This document shows, piece after piece, positions 19,822 to 27,403 of a stretch of 64,000 nt of DNA. The position numbers and the translations under genes are program-made. Origin of the DNA: Aquificota bacterium. Lineage in GTDB: Bacteria; Thermosulfidibacterota; Thermosulfidibacteria; Thermosulfidibacterales; B14-G1. Each line of letters begins with the position of its first letter. Within the stretch, counting starts at the first letter, position 1. Where the stretch lies: contig WFSL01000024.1 in the NCBI GenBank assembly GCA_015486015.1, positions 121,644 through 185,643 of the forward strand, read 5' to 3'. The notes under the pieces are model-generated. The model ran no database searches and was not told the DNA's origin. It saw only the letters and a program-made list of their open reading frames with translations.

Positions 19822-21423
19822 ATGTATAGCAACTTTGGATCGAATGTGTTTGGCTTTCCCATCTTGTCCCTCGTCTTGTTTCTTCCATTGTTGGGTGCCA
19901 TAGTAATTTTATTCATCAATAAAGAGAAAACCACCTTTATCAAATACTTCGCTTTTGGCGTCTCACTATTAGATCTTCTGCTGTGTGTTCCATTGTGGTT
20001 TGCCTTTGACAGGGCAACATGGCACTTTCAATTTATCGAAAGGTTCAGTTGGATCAAGGCCTTAGGCGTTGAATACTACTTGGGGGTTGACGGGATAAGC
20101 TTACTACTTGTTTTACTTACCTCCTTCCTTAGCGCAATAGCTATTCTTTCATCGTTCAACTATATTCAAGAGAGGGAAAAAGAATATTACATTGCGATGC
20201 TTGTATTGGAAACGGGTTGCCTTGGCGTTTTTGCATCGCTGGATATGTTTCTCTTTTATGTCTTTTGGGAAGTAATGTTGGTTCCTATGTACTTTCTCAT
20301 TGGTGTGTGGGGCTACGATAGAAAACTTTATGCTGCCATTAAGTTCTTCCTTTATACTTTGTTTGGCTCTATATTTATGTTGATTGCTATTATTTGTATG
20401 TACTTCTTGTACCACCATATTACTGGGGAATGGTCCTTTAACTTCGTAAATTGGGTGAACAATATGCATATCTCACCAAGCCTGCAGTTTTGGCTCTTCC
20501 TTGCATTCTTCTTGGGCTTTGCCATAAAAGTTCCCCTCTTCCCCTTCCATACGTGGCTCCCCGATGCTCACGTAGAGGCCCCAACCGCAGGATCGGTGAT
20601 ACTGGCAGGCATCTTACTGAAGATGGGAACTTATGGATTTGTAAGATTTAGCCTTTCCTTCTTCCCTGAGGCCTCGAACTACTTCATACCCTTTATGGCT
20701 CTCCTTGCGATTATAGCCATCATCTACGCATCGCTCTGCTGCTTAGCGCAGGAGGACATGAAGAAGCTGGTGGCTTACTCTTCTGTAGCCCATATGGGCT
20801 TGGTAATATTGGCCATGTTTGCCCTCAACCCCATAGGGATTGAGGGAAGCATCCTTCAAATGGTGAATCACGGATTATCAACAGGGGCCTTGTTCCTTAT
20901 TGTGGGTATCATTTACGAGAGGAGACATACCAGACTTATAAGAGAGTTTGGTGGCTTATCTAAGGTGGTGCCCGTCTTTGCAGCCTTCTTCATGATAACG
21001 ATGCTCTCCTCTATAGGTCTCCCTGGCCTTAACGGTTTCATTGGAGAGTTTACCTGTTTGGTAGGCATATTTAGGCATTACTGGGTGTACGCTGCCTTTG
21101 CTGTCTTAGGCGTAGTATTAGGTGCAGCCTATATGCTTTGGCTCTACCAGAGGACTATGTTTGGTAGGATCACTAATGAGAAAAATCTTCACATCACCGA
21201 TATGAACCTCAGAGAGTGGATTTATATGACTCCCATAGTGCTTTGCTATATCTGGATAGGCATTTATCCCAAGCCTTTCTTTAATATTATGAAGGTGAGC
21301 GTACATCACTTGGTAGAGAGGGTGAATCCCAGCTACTTTGAGCAGAAGGCTCAACACGAGGCTAAACTGAGGGCAGCTCTGCTGAAGGTCAAGACCACAA
21401 AAAAGGCTGACGTATTGAACTAA
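19822..21423 (+). CDS. nuoM: Complex I subunit M
   Basis: This 533-residue antiporter-like subunit has YLGVDGISLLLVLLTSFL, FYVFWEVMLVPMYFLIGVWG, FHTWLPDAHVEAPTAGSVIL and LPGLNGFIGEF, all typical of NuoM. The first half is richer in A+T than the neighbouring nuo genes. A strong GGAGGAGG ribosome-binding site lies upstream of the ATG. Confidence 0.96.
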   Translation: MYSNFGSNVFGFPILSLVLFLPLLGAIVILFINKEKTTFIKYFAFGVSLLDLLLCVPLWFAFDRATWHFQFIERFSWIKALGVEYYLGVDGISLLLVLLTSFLSAIAILSSFNYIQEREKEYYIAMLVLETGCLGVFASLDMFLFYVFWEVMLVPMYFLIGVWGYDRKLYAAIKFFLYTLFGSIFMLIAIICMYFLYHHITGEWSFNFVNWVNNMHISPSLQFWLFLAFFLGFAIKVPLFPFHTWLPDAHVEAPTAGSVILAGILLKMGTYGFVRFSLSFFPEASNYFIPFMALLAIIAIIYASLCCLAQEDMKKLVAYSSVAHMGLVILAMFALNPIGIEGSILQMVNHGLSTGALFLIVGIIYERRHTRLIREFGGLSKVVPVFAAFFMITMLSSIGLPGLNGFIGEFTCLVGIFRHYWVYAAFAVLGVVLGAAYMLWLYQRTMFGRITNEKNLHITDMNLREWIYMTPIVLCYIWIGIYPKPFFNIMKVSVHHLVERVNPSYFEQKAQHEAKLRAALLKVKTTKKADVLN

Positions 21424-21436
21424 AGGGGGATAAGAG

Positions 21437-22912
21437 ATGAAAATCTTAGTGCCTACGCCTGACTTAACCCTTCTCGGACCCGAAATACTGGTGCTAGTAC
21501 TTGCGTGTGGGCTTCTCTTTGTAGACCTCTTCATTCCGAGGGACCGCAAAGGGGTTGTGGGGGTGTTGGCCCTTATAGGGGTTGTAGCAATTGGATTGAT
21601 TACGGCTGCCTACTGGCCGGGATTATCTAACCCTGTTACTACCTTTTCTGGCACCTTTGTGATGGATAGGTTTGCCTTGATGTTTAAAGAGGTGTTCCTC
21701 TTCTGTGCAGCCATCACTATTTTGCTCTCTCTCAGATACTTGGAGATCGAAGGCATAAGCCTTGGGGAGTACTATGTACTCATGCTCTTCTGTACCCTGG
21801 GTATGATGATCATGGTTTCTGGCGCCGACCTTATCGTCATCTACTTAGGCATAGAGACCATGGCCCTTTCTGTCTATGTCTTGGCTGGATTTATGCGCTT
21901 TGACAAAAAATGCAACGAGGCGGCCTTGAAATATTTTCTGATGGGAGTCTTCGTGTCGGGGATTCTGCTTTACGGGATAGCCCTGATTTATGCGGCTACT
22001 GGATCTACGCAGCTGTCCCAAGTCGCTCAGGTGATAAAGGAAAGGGGCCTGCTAAATAATCCATTACTCATGCTTTCTATATTCCTTTTGGCTGCTGGTT
22101 TCGGGCTGGAGATAGCTATGGTCCCCTTCCACTTCTGGGCCCCAGACGTATACGAGGGGGCGCCTACCCCCATCACTGCTTTCATTTCAGTTGCCCCCAA
22201 AGCAGCGGCCTTCGCGGCCTTGATACGTGTCTTCTACTATGGCATTCAATTGTTGATGCCCCATTGGCAGTTGCTCCTCTGGATCATATGTGCTGTCACT
22301 ATGACTATAGGGAACGTGACTGCCCTACTTCAGAAGAATTTCAAACGGATGTTGGCATACTCCAGCATCGCGCATGCCGGATATATCCTCTTAGGGGTGG
22401 TGGCTGCCAATCAGATAGGCATTCAGGGGATTATATTTTATTTCTTTGCTTATGCCTTCATGAATATGGGGGCCTTTGGTCTTGCGATATACCTGAGGAG
22501 GGCTGATATCGTTGGAGATCAGGTAGATGATTTTACTGGGCTCGCTCAAACTCACCCGGTGGCAGCAGTGGCTATGGTGATATTTCTCCTCTCGTTAGCA
22601 GGCATACCTCCCACAGCAGGCTTTGTTGGAAAATTTTTGCTTTTTGCCGCTGCAATAAAGGCGGGTTTCTATTGGTTGGTGGTCATCGCAGCTCTTAATT
22701 CTGTGATTGCCCTCTTTTATTATTTCAGGGTAGCTAAAGTCATGTATATGCAAAATCCCGAACCCCTTCCACAGCCTGTGCCTGGGAGAGGATTGGCTTT
22801 GGCCTTAGCGGTGGTTTGCGTCCTCACACTCCTCTTTGGCATCTATCCCCAGCCTCTCATGGCTTTGGCAAAGGGTACAGCCCATACCTTCATGATGGCC
22901 TTTATATCGTAA
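21437..22912 (+). CDS. nuoN: Complex I subunit N
   Basis: This 491-residue antiporter-like subunit has IVIYLGIETMALSVYVLAGF, VPFHFWAPDVYEGAPTPITA and LAGIPPTAGFVGKF. It closes the operon; a strong hairpin follows 4 nt after the stop. No nuoE, nuoF or nuoG is found on either side. Confidence 0.96.
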   Translation: MKILVPTPDLTLLGPEILVLVLACGLLFVDLFIPRDRKGVVGVLALIGVVAIGLITAAYWPGLSNPVTTFSGTFVMDRFALMFKEVFLFCAAITILLSLRYLEIEGISLGEYYVLMLFCTLGMMIMVSGADLIVIYLGIETMALSVYVLAGFMRFDKKCNEAALKYFLMGVFVSGILLYGIALIYAATGSTQLSQVAQVIKERGLLNNPLLMLSIFLLAAGFGLEIAMVPFHFWAPDVYEGAPTPITAFISVAPKAAAFAALIRVFYYGIQLLMPHWQLLLWIICAVTMTIGNVTALLQKNFKRMLAYSSIAHAGYILLGVVAANQIGIQGIIFYFFAYAFMNMGAFGLAIYLRRADIVGDQVDDFTGLAQTHPVAAVAMVIFLLSLAGIPPTAGFVGKFLLFAAAIKAGFYWLVVIAALNSVIALFYYFRVAKVMYMQNPEPLPQPVPGRGLALALAVVCVLTLLFGIYPQPLMALAKGTAHTFMMAFIS

Positions 22913-22916
22913 ATAA

Positions 22917-22948
22917 CAGGGCCGCCAGAGCTGTCTCTGGCGGCCCTG
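22917..22948. terminator. Bidirectional terminator between nuoN and groEL
   Basis: CAGGGCCGCCAGAG (22917-22930) pairs perfectly over 14 bp with CTCTGGCGGCCCTG (22935-22948) across a CTGT loop. It lies between the convergent stop codons of nuoN and groEL, 4 nt and 13 nt away. T-rich DNA follows on the minus side (TTATTTACGATAT) and a short T run follows on the plus side. Confidence 0.88.
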
Positions 22949-22961
22949 CCTGGGTTACGTT

Positions 22962-24596
22962 TTAGTACTCTGGTGGCATTGGGGGTGCAGGCTTTTCCTT
23001 TTCGGGTACTTCCACTACACCACACTCAGTGGTAATCATGAGGCCAGCTACACTGGCTGCATTTTGGATGGCAGAGCGGACCACCTTGGTGGGATCAATG
23101 ATTCCTGCCTCCATCATATCCGCAAACTGTAAGGCGGCAGCGTCGTAGCCCTTTTTCTCCTCAAGCTTCCTGGCCTCTTCCACGATTACTGATCCCTCAA
23201 CGCCAGCATTGTTGCAGATCTGCTTCATGGGTTCTTCTATCACCCTCCGCACAATGTTGACACCAATGATCTCATCCTCGTCAGAGCCATCTGCCTTCAT
23301 CTTCTGGATGAGCTCGTCTACAGCCTTTTGACTCCTCAGCAACGCCACACCACCACCAGCCACGATGCCTTCCTCCACTGCAGCCTTTGTGGCATTGAGG
23401 GCGTCCTCCACTCTGGCCTTCTTCTCCTTCATCTCTGTCTCAGTGGCGGCTCCCACCTTGATGACCGCTACCCCGCCCACCAACTTGGCCAAGCGTTCCT
23501 GGAGCTTTTCCCTGTCGTAGTCGGATGTGGTCTTCTCAATCTGGGCCTTGATCTGGGTGATCCTACCCTCAATCGCCTTGGTATCACCAGAGCCACCAAT
23601 GATAGTGGTGTGCTCTTTATCAACCACGACCCTCTTGCACTTACCCAAATCGGAGAGTTTCACGTTCTCCAGCTTAATGCCGAGCTCCTCGGAGATTACT
23701 TGCCCGCCGGTAAGAATAGCAATATCCTTAAGCATCTCCTTCCTTCTGTCGCCAAAGCCAGGAGCCTTGACTGCGCAGGCGTTCAAGGTGCCCCTAAGCT
23801 TGTTCACCACCAAGGTGGCTAAGGCCTCCCCTTCCACATCCTCGGCTATCACCAAGAGGGGCTTGCCAGTACGGGCTACCTCTTCAAGAAGAGGGAGCAT
23901 GTCCCTGAGATTTGAGATCTTCTTCTCATGAACCAGGATATAGGGCTCCTCAAGGCTGGCTTCCATCTTTTCAGGATCTGTGACGAAGTAAGGGGAGAGG
24001 TACCCCCTGTCAAACTGCATTCCTTCTACCACTTCTAAGGTGGTCTCCAGGCCTTTTGCCTCTTCGACTGTTATGACACCATCCTTGCCCACCTTCTCCA
24101 TGGCATCAGCGATAAGCTCTCCTATTTCCCTATCGTTATTCGCAGAGATAGCGGCTACCTGAGCGATCTCTTTTCTGTCCTGGACCTCCCTGCTCATATC
24201 CTTGAGGTGCTCCACTACTGCGCTAACTGCCCTGTCAATACCCCTCTTGAGGCTCATAGCATTGGCTCCAGCGGTCACATTCTTCATGCCCTCTTTGAAG
24301 ATGGCCTGAGCCAGCACAGTGGCAGTGGTAGTCCCATCACCGGCCACATCGGAGGTCTTGCTGGCTACCTCCCTTACCAACTGGGCCCCCAAATTCTCGA
24401 ACTTGTCCTCAAGCTCAATCTCCTTAGCCACTGTTACCCCGTCTTTTGTGATCACCGGTGGGCCAAACTTCTTCTCAATCACCACGTTTCTTCCCCTGGG
24501 CCCTAAGGTGGCCTTCACTGCCTCCGCCAAGAGGTCTACACCCTTGGCGATCTTTCCCCTAACCTCGTCTCCAAATAAAAGGTCCTTCGCTGGCAT
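22962..24596 (-). CDS. groL: Chaperonin GroEL
   Basis: This 544-residue HSP60 has [20 protein letters not shown], the ATP-binding [13 protein letters not shown], and [15 protein letters not shown]. The C terminus ends in MPPEY instead of the usual Gly-Gly-Met repeat. The ATG at 24596 has GGGAGG about 8 nt upstream; a GTG 9 nt earlier is also in frame. It is co-transcribed with groES from the CIRCE-controlled promoter. Confidence 0.97.
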   Translation of the reverse strand: MPAKDLLFGDEVRGKIAKGVDLLAEAVKATLGPRGRNVVIEKKFGPPVITKDGVTVAKEIELEDKFENLGAQLVREVASKTSDVAGDGTTTATVLAQAIFKEGMKNVTAGANAMSLKRGIDRAVSAVVEHLKDMSREVQDRKEIAQVAAISANNDREIGELIADAMEKVGKDGVITVEEAKGLETTLEVVEGMQFDRGYLSPYFVTDPEKMEASLEEPYILVHEKKISNLRDMLPLLEEVARTGKPLLVIAEDVEGEALATLVVNKLRGTLNACAVKAPGFGDRRKEMLKDIAILTGGQVISEELGIKLENVKLSDLGKCKRVVVDKEHTTIIGGSGDTKAIEGRITQIKAQIEKTTSDYDREKLQERLAKLVGGVAVIKVGAATETEMKEKKARVEDALNATKAAVEEGIVAGGGVALLRSQKAVDELIQKMKADGSDEDEIIGVNIVRRVIEEPMKQICNNAGVEGSVIVEEARKLEEKKGYDAAALQFADMMEAGIIDPTKVVRSAIQNAASVAGLMITTECGVVEVPEKEKPAPPMPPEY

Positions 24597-24619
24597 GCTC
24601 CTCACCTCCCTTTCGTTGT

Positions 24620-24913
24620 CTATTCTTCGATAATGGCGTAGATATCGTCTTCTCTCATGACCAAGTACTTGTCACCGTCAATATTTACCTCGGTGCCCGC
24701 ATACTTCCCAAAAATCACCTTGTCACCCACCTTTACACACATAGGTATTTTCTCACCACTGTCCAGGATCCTGCCATCCCCCACGGCCATCACCTCCCCT
24801 TTCTGGGGTTTCTCCTTAGCCGTATCAGGGATGATGATTCCTCCTTTGCTTTTCTCCTCCTCCTCCTCAAAGGGCCTCACCAGTACTCTGTCATGTAGGG
24901 GCTTCACCTTCAT
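24620..24913 (-). CDS. groS: Co-chaperonin GroES
   Basis: The 97-residue product has [20 protein letters not shown], the mobile loop [17 protein letters not shown], and [18 protein letters not shown]. It caps the GroEL ring. The start at 24913 is chosen for the AAGGAGGAG site just upstream; the open frame to 24952 would run into the operator. It is followed by groEL after 23 nt. Confidence 0.97.
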   Translation of the reverse strand: MKVKPLHDRVLVRPFEEEEEKSKGGIIIPDTAKEKPQKGEVMAVGDGRILDSGEKIPMCVKVGDKVIFGKYAGTEVNIDGDKYLVMREDDIYAIIEE

Positions 24914-24945
24914 ACCACTCCTCCTTCCACCTAGTTTTGAAAGTA

Positions 24946-24972
24946 TTAGCACTCACCTGAATAGAGTGCTAA
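24946..24972 (-). promoter_or_regulatory. CIRCE operator (HrcA binding site)
   Basis: TTAGCACTC, nine bases, then GAGTGCTAA is an exact match to the CIRCE consensus. It lies just downstream of the groES promoter, where HrcA would block transcription until heat stress. hrcA itself is not in the window. Confidence 0.96.
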
Positions 24973-24984
24973 TTTCGGGTGAAT

Positions 24985-25013
24985 TTAATAGGACGGGTAG
25001 GATAGATTGTCAA
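24985..25013 (-). promoter_or_regulatory. Sigma-70-type promoter of groES-groEL
   Basis: On the minus strand TTGACA (25013-25008), a 17-nt spacer and TATTAA (24990-24985) form a near-consensus vegetative promoter. The predicted transcription start falls about 7 nt after the -10 box, immediately ahead of the CIRCE element. Confidence 0.85.
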
Positions 25014-25075
25014 GGGGGAAGACGAAAAAATTTGAGGGGGCCATTATCCCTTTATCTCTAAATCGGCATCCTATG

Positions 25076-25097
25076 GAAGAGTCCATCGATACTCTTC
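25076..25097 (-). terminator. Small hairpin after zinc-ribbon gene
   Basis: GAAGAGT (25076-25082) pairs with ACTCTTC (25091-25097) across an 8-nt loop, 1 nt after the stop of the small zinc-ribbon gene. There is no T tract, so it is a weak terminator candidate. Confidence 0.3.
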
Positions 25098-25098
25098 T

Positions 25099-25287
25099 CT
25101 ATGGATTTCCCTTCTTTTCCCTAAGATCAGTTCTATGGCCCTGACTCTCCACAAGGCCGTCTATGAATGTCCAATCAAAAGGTTCCTTGCAGACCCAACA
25201 CCTCACCTTCCTCTCCCTATGTTGCAAACGCTCCTCAGACACAAGGTTCTGCGCCCCACAGTTTGGACAATAAAAGACCAGGGCCAT
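25099..25287 (-). CDS. Small zinc-ribbon protein (MJ0042-like)
   Basis: The 62-residue product has paired CxxC motifs, YCPNCGAQNLVSEERLQ and VRCWVCKEPF, in the spacing of the MJ0042-type zinc-ribbon domain. A short polar tail follows. A strong AAGGAGGAATCTAT site precedes the ATG, which supports translation. The function is not known. Such ribbons occur alone or at the N terminus of larger proteins, and this one has no further domain. It follows the feoB remnant on the same strand by about 75 nt, so it may once have been part of that operon. Confidence 0.65.
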   Translation of the reverse strand: MALVFYCPNCGAQNLVSEERLQHRERKVRCWVCKEPFDWTFIDGLVESQGHRTDLREKKGNP

Positions 25288-25361
25288 ATAGATTCCTCCT
25301 TCGGCTTTTTATGGGCAATAGCATCCTATCTCCCGATGGGCAAGTTATCGAGGGTGCTGGT

Positions 25362-25708
25362 TCACAGCACAGCCATGCCCACGATGCGGGCTGCAGAGAC
25401 CAGGGCCAGAAGGAGTTTATTACAATGGGGGCAAGGGTCACCCTTCATCCCACTTCTCTCCATAACACCGCTACAGAGGTAAGGCAGGGTATAAAAAGGT
25501 GGCAAACACCTCTAAGGCAATAGATCCTATTAGGGTATGGGCCAAGCATAAATGGCAGGGTCCTTGAGGCGGTACAGCAGAGAGGATAGAGCCCGCTGTA
25601 CCCAGCACCAGGACGTTCATCACTTACCGGCACATTGCACCCATACCCCAAGACAAAGGGAATAACAGATTTGCCATGCAGGCCGATTCTGTGCATGAGG
25701 CCGTAAGC
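25362..25708 (-). pseudogene. feoB: feoB remnant (ferrous iron transporter, C-terminal fragments)
   Basis: This otherwise gene-free stretch encodes FeoB fragments in shifting minus-strand frames. [19 protein letters not shown] and then YGCNVP match the FeoB gate motif. Next come VLVLGTAGS and [15 protein letters not shown] (frame 2), [15 protein letters not shown] (frame 1, then TGA where Trp is expected), VTLAPIVINS, and LLLALVSAARIVGMAVL (frame 3, then TGA at 25362). These line up with the end of FeoB. About 150-200 residues between GCNVP and the C-terminal helices are missing, and there are several frameshifts and an in-frame stop. The G domain is gone. The gene is dead. Confidence 0.72.
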
Positions 25709-25776
25709 AGGTTATAGGGATTGCCCTTTTCTATTGCGGGTCTTATCATGTGTCTATCACGTTGTTGGAGGGAGGT

Positions 25777-26025
25777 TTGAGAGCAAGGATCATCATTACC
25801 CTGAAGAAGGGGGTGCTGGATCCCCAGGGTAAGGCAGTCAAGGAGGCTTTGGAGAACTTGGGTTTTGACCAGGTGAAGGGGGTGAGGGTAGGCAAAGTGA
25901 TTGATGTCACCCTTGATGGAATAAGGGAACGGGAAGAGGCGGAGCGCACTGTTGAAGAGATGTGTCGCAGGCTTTTAGCCAACCCCGTAATAGAGGAATT
26001 CACCTATGAAGTGATGGGGGATTGA
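25777..26025 (+). CDS. purS: Phosphoribosylformylglycinamidine synthase subunit PurS
   Basis: The 82-residue subunit has [19 protein letters not shown] and the C-terminal [11 protein letters not shown] typical of PurS. It bridges PurQ and PurL in the fourth step of purine synthesis. I place the start at TTG 25777 because GGAGGGAGGT lies just before it and family members begin there. A GTG at 25750 is the in-frame alternative. It is followed by purQ after 1 nt. purL is not in the window. Confidence 0.9.
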   Translation: MRARIIITLKKGVLDPQGKAVKEALENLGFDQVKGVRVGKVIDVTLDGIREREEAERTVEEMCRRLLANPVIEEFTYEVMGD

Positions 26026-26026
26026 A

Positions 26027-26728
26027 GTGATCTTTGGAATTGCTGTCTTTCCAGGATCCAACTGCGATCATGATTGCCATTGGGTGATTTCGAGGGTGAT
26101 GGGAGTAAAGGCAGAATATGTATGGTACCAAGAGAGAAACCTCGAAGGCCTCGATTGTCTCATTTTACCAGGTGGTTTTTCTTATGGGGACTACCTTAGG
26201 GCTGGCGCACTGGTGCGCTTCTCTCCAGTGATGGAGGCAACAAAGGAGTATGTAGATAAGGGGGGGCTCGTCCTGGGCATTTGCAATGGGTTTCAGATCC
26301 TCCTCGAGGCAGGGCTTCTACCAGGTGCGATGATGCGTAACAGGGGCCTGAGGTTCGTTTGCCAGTATGTGCATATCAGGACTGAGCGAACAGACACTCC
26401 TTTTACCTGCCTTCTCAAGCCAAAGGAAGTGCTGAAGATACCCATAGCACACATAGAGGGAAACTACTTTGCCGACAGCGATACCCTTAGGGATCTCAGG
26501 GCACATTCTCAGATTGTGTTTCGCTACTCTTCACCCTATGGGGAAGTGGATGATGCTTATAATCCTAATGGTTCCATAGAAGGTATTGCTGGTATTTGCA
26601 ATGAGCGGGGTAATGTATTGGGTATGATGCCTCACCCTGAGAGGTGTTGCGAGGCCATTCTGGGTAGCGACCACGGGAAGAGGATATTTGAGTCTATCAT
26701 CGCTCATCTACAAGGGTTAAGGGGGTAA
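26027..26728 (+). CDS. purQ: Phosphoribosylformylglycinamidine synthase subunit PurQ
   Basis: This 233-residue class I glutamine amidotransferase has the N-terminal [10 protein letters not shown], the nucleophile cysteine in [19 protein letters not shown], and the His-Glu pair in [10 protein letters not shown]. It releases ammonia from glutamine for PurL. The start is a GTG one base after the purS stop. Confidence 0.95.
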   Translation: MIFGIAVFPGSNCDHDCHWVISRVMGVKAEYVWYQERNLEGLDCLILPGGFSYGDYLRAGALVRFSPVMEATKEYVDKGGLVLGICNGFQILLEAGLLPGAMMRNRGLRFVCQYVHIRTERTDTPFTCLLKPKEVLKIPIAHIEGNYFADSDTLRDLRAHSQIVFRYSSPYGEVDDAYNPNGSIEGIAGICNERGNVLGMMPHPERCCEAILGSDHGKRIFESIIAHLQGLRG

Positions 26729-26839
26729 GGGCATTCAAAGACGCTGCCTGAAAGGGGAATACAGAAGAGTGGTGGCGAACTCCCAACGAGAGAATGCGAC
26801 ATCACAGTTCAATTATATCTTAAACCGGTGAGGTGGGAC

Positions 26840-27403
26840 ATGGCTTTTCGCATCTGGTCTGAGGAAGAAGGAGAGGAGATGGAAGAGGCCATAGAACTGG
26901 TGGCACAGCTCATGATGCTCTCAGCCAGGACAGCTCCAAAGGGGAAGGGAGACGATTTTTTGGTGATGGAGTTAATAACAGGCAAGCGTTTAAAGAGGTT
27001 GGGAGAGGCCATGATAGAGTATGGGGAAGAGGTGAAAGACAGGTTTTACGTGAGGGACGGAAAGAGTGTCTTGGCTTCTCATGCGGTGCTGCTCATAGGC
27101 CTAAAGGATGCTGAGCCTGTGGGCCTTAACTGTGGGGGGTGCGGGTTTGAACGCTGCATCAGGCCAGAGGACGTGAAAGAGTTCAGGGATTTCAGGGCTC
27201 CCATATGCATGATACGCCTATTGGACTTGGGGATAGCAATAGGCTCTGCCGTGAAGACTGCCTCCCTTCACAACGTAGATAACAGGGTTATGTATCGGGC
27301 GGGGGTGTTGGCCAGGAAATTAGAGATGATAAGCGCAGACGTGGTTATGGGCATCCCATTGAGTGCTAAGGGGAAGAGCCCTTACTTTGATCGCGAGGTA
27401 TAG
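26840..27403 (+). CDS. DUF2148 ferredoxin-like protein
   Basis: The 187-residue protein has the family's LSARTAPKGKGDDF N-terminal motif and a cysteine cluster, VGLNCGGCGFERC, with a further Cys in APICMIRLLDLGIAIGSAV. The pattern fits an iron-sulfur protein of the DUF2148 family, which is common in strict anaerobes. Its biochemical role is not established. The ATG at 26840 has GAGGTG upstream; a GTG at 26828 is also open. It abuts the PBP gene directly (TAG then ATG). Confidence 0.82.
   Translation: MAFRIWSEEEGEEMEEAIELVAQLMMLSARTAPKGKGDDFLVMELITGKRLKRLGEAMIEYGEEVKDRFYVRDGKSVLASHAVLLIGLKDAEPVGLNCGGCGFERCIRPEDVKEFRDFRAPICMIRLLDLGIAIGSAVKTASLHNVDNRVMYRAGVLARKLEMISADVVMGIPLSAKGKSPYFDREV

Noticed and set aside
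23328-23822. 164-codon plus-strand frame opposite groEL
   Set aside because: A shadow of the highly conserved groEL gene, with low-complexity Leu/His-rich translation.
25471-25620. Short 49-codon minus-strand frame with a CHLC motif that resembled a DsbB/VKOR fragment
   Set aside because: Its strands align better with FeoB C-terminal helices once neighbouring frames are joined, and it has no ribosome-binding site, so it is treated as part of the feoB remnant.
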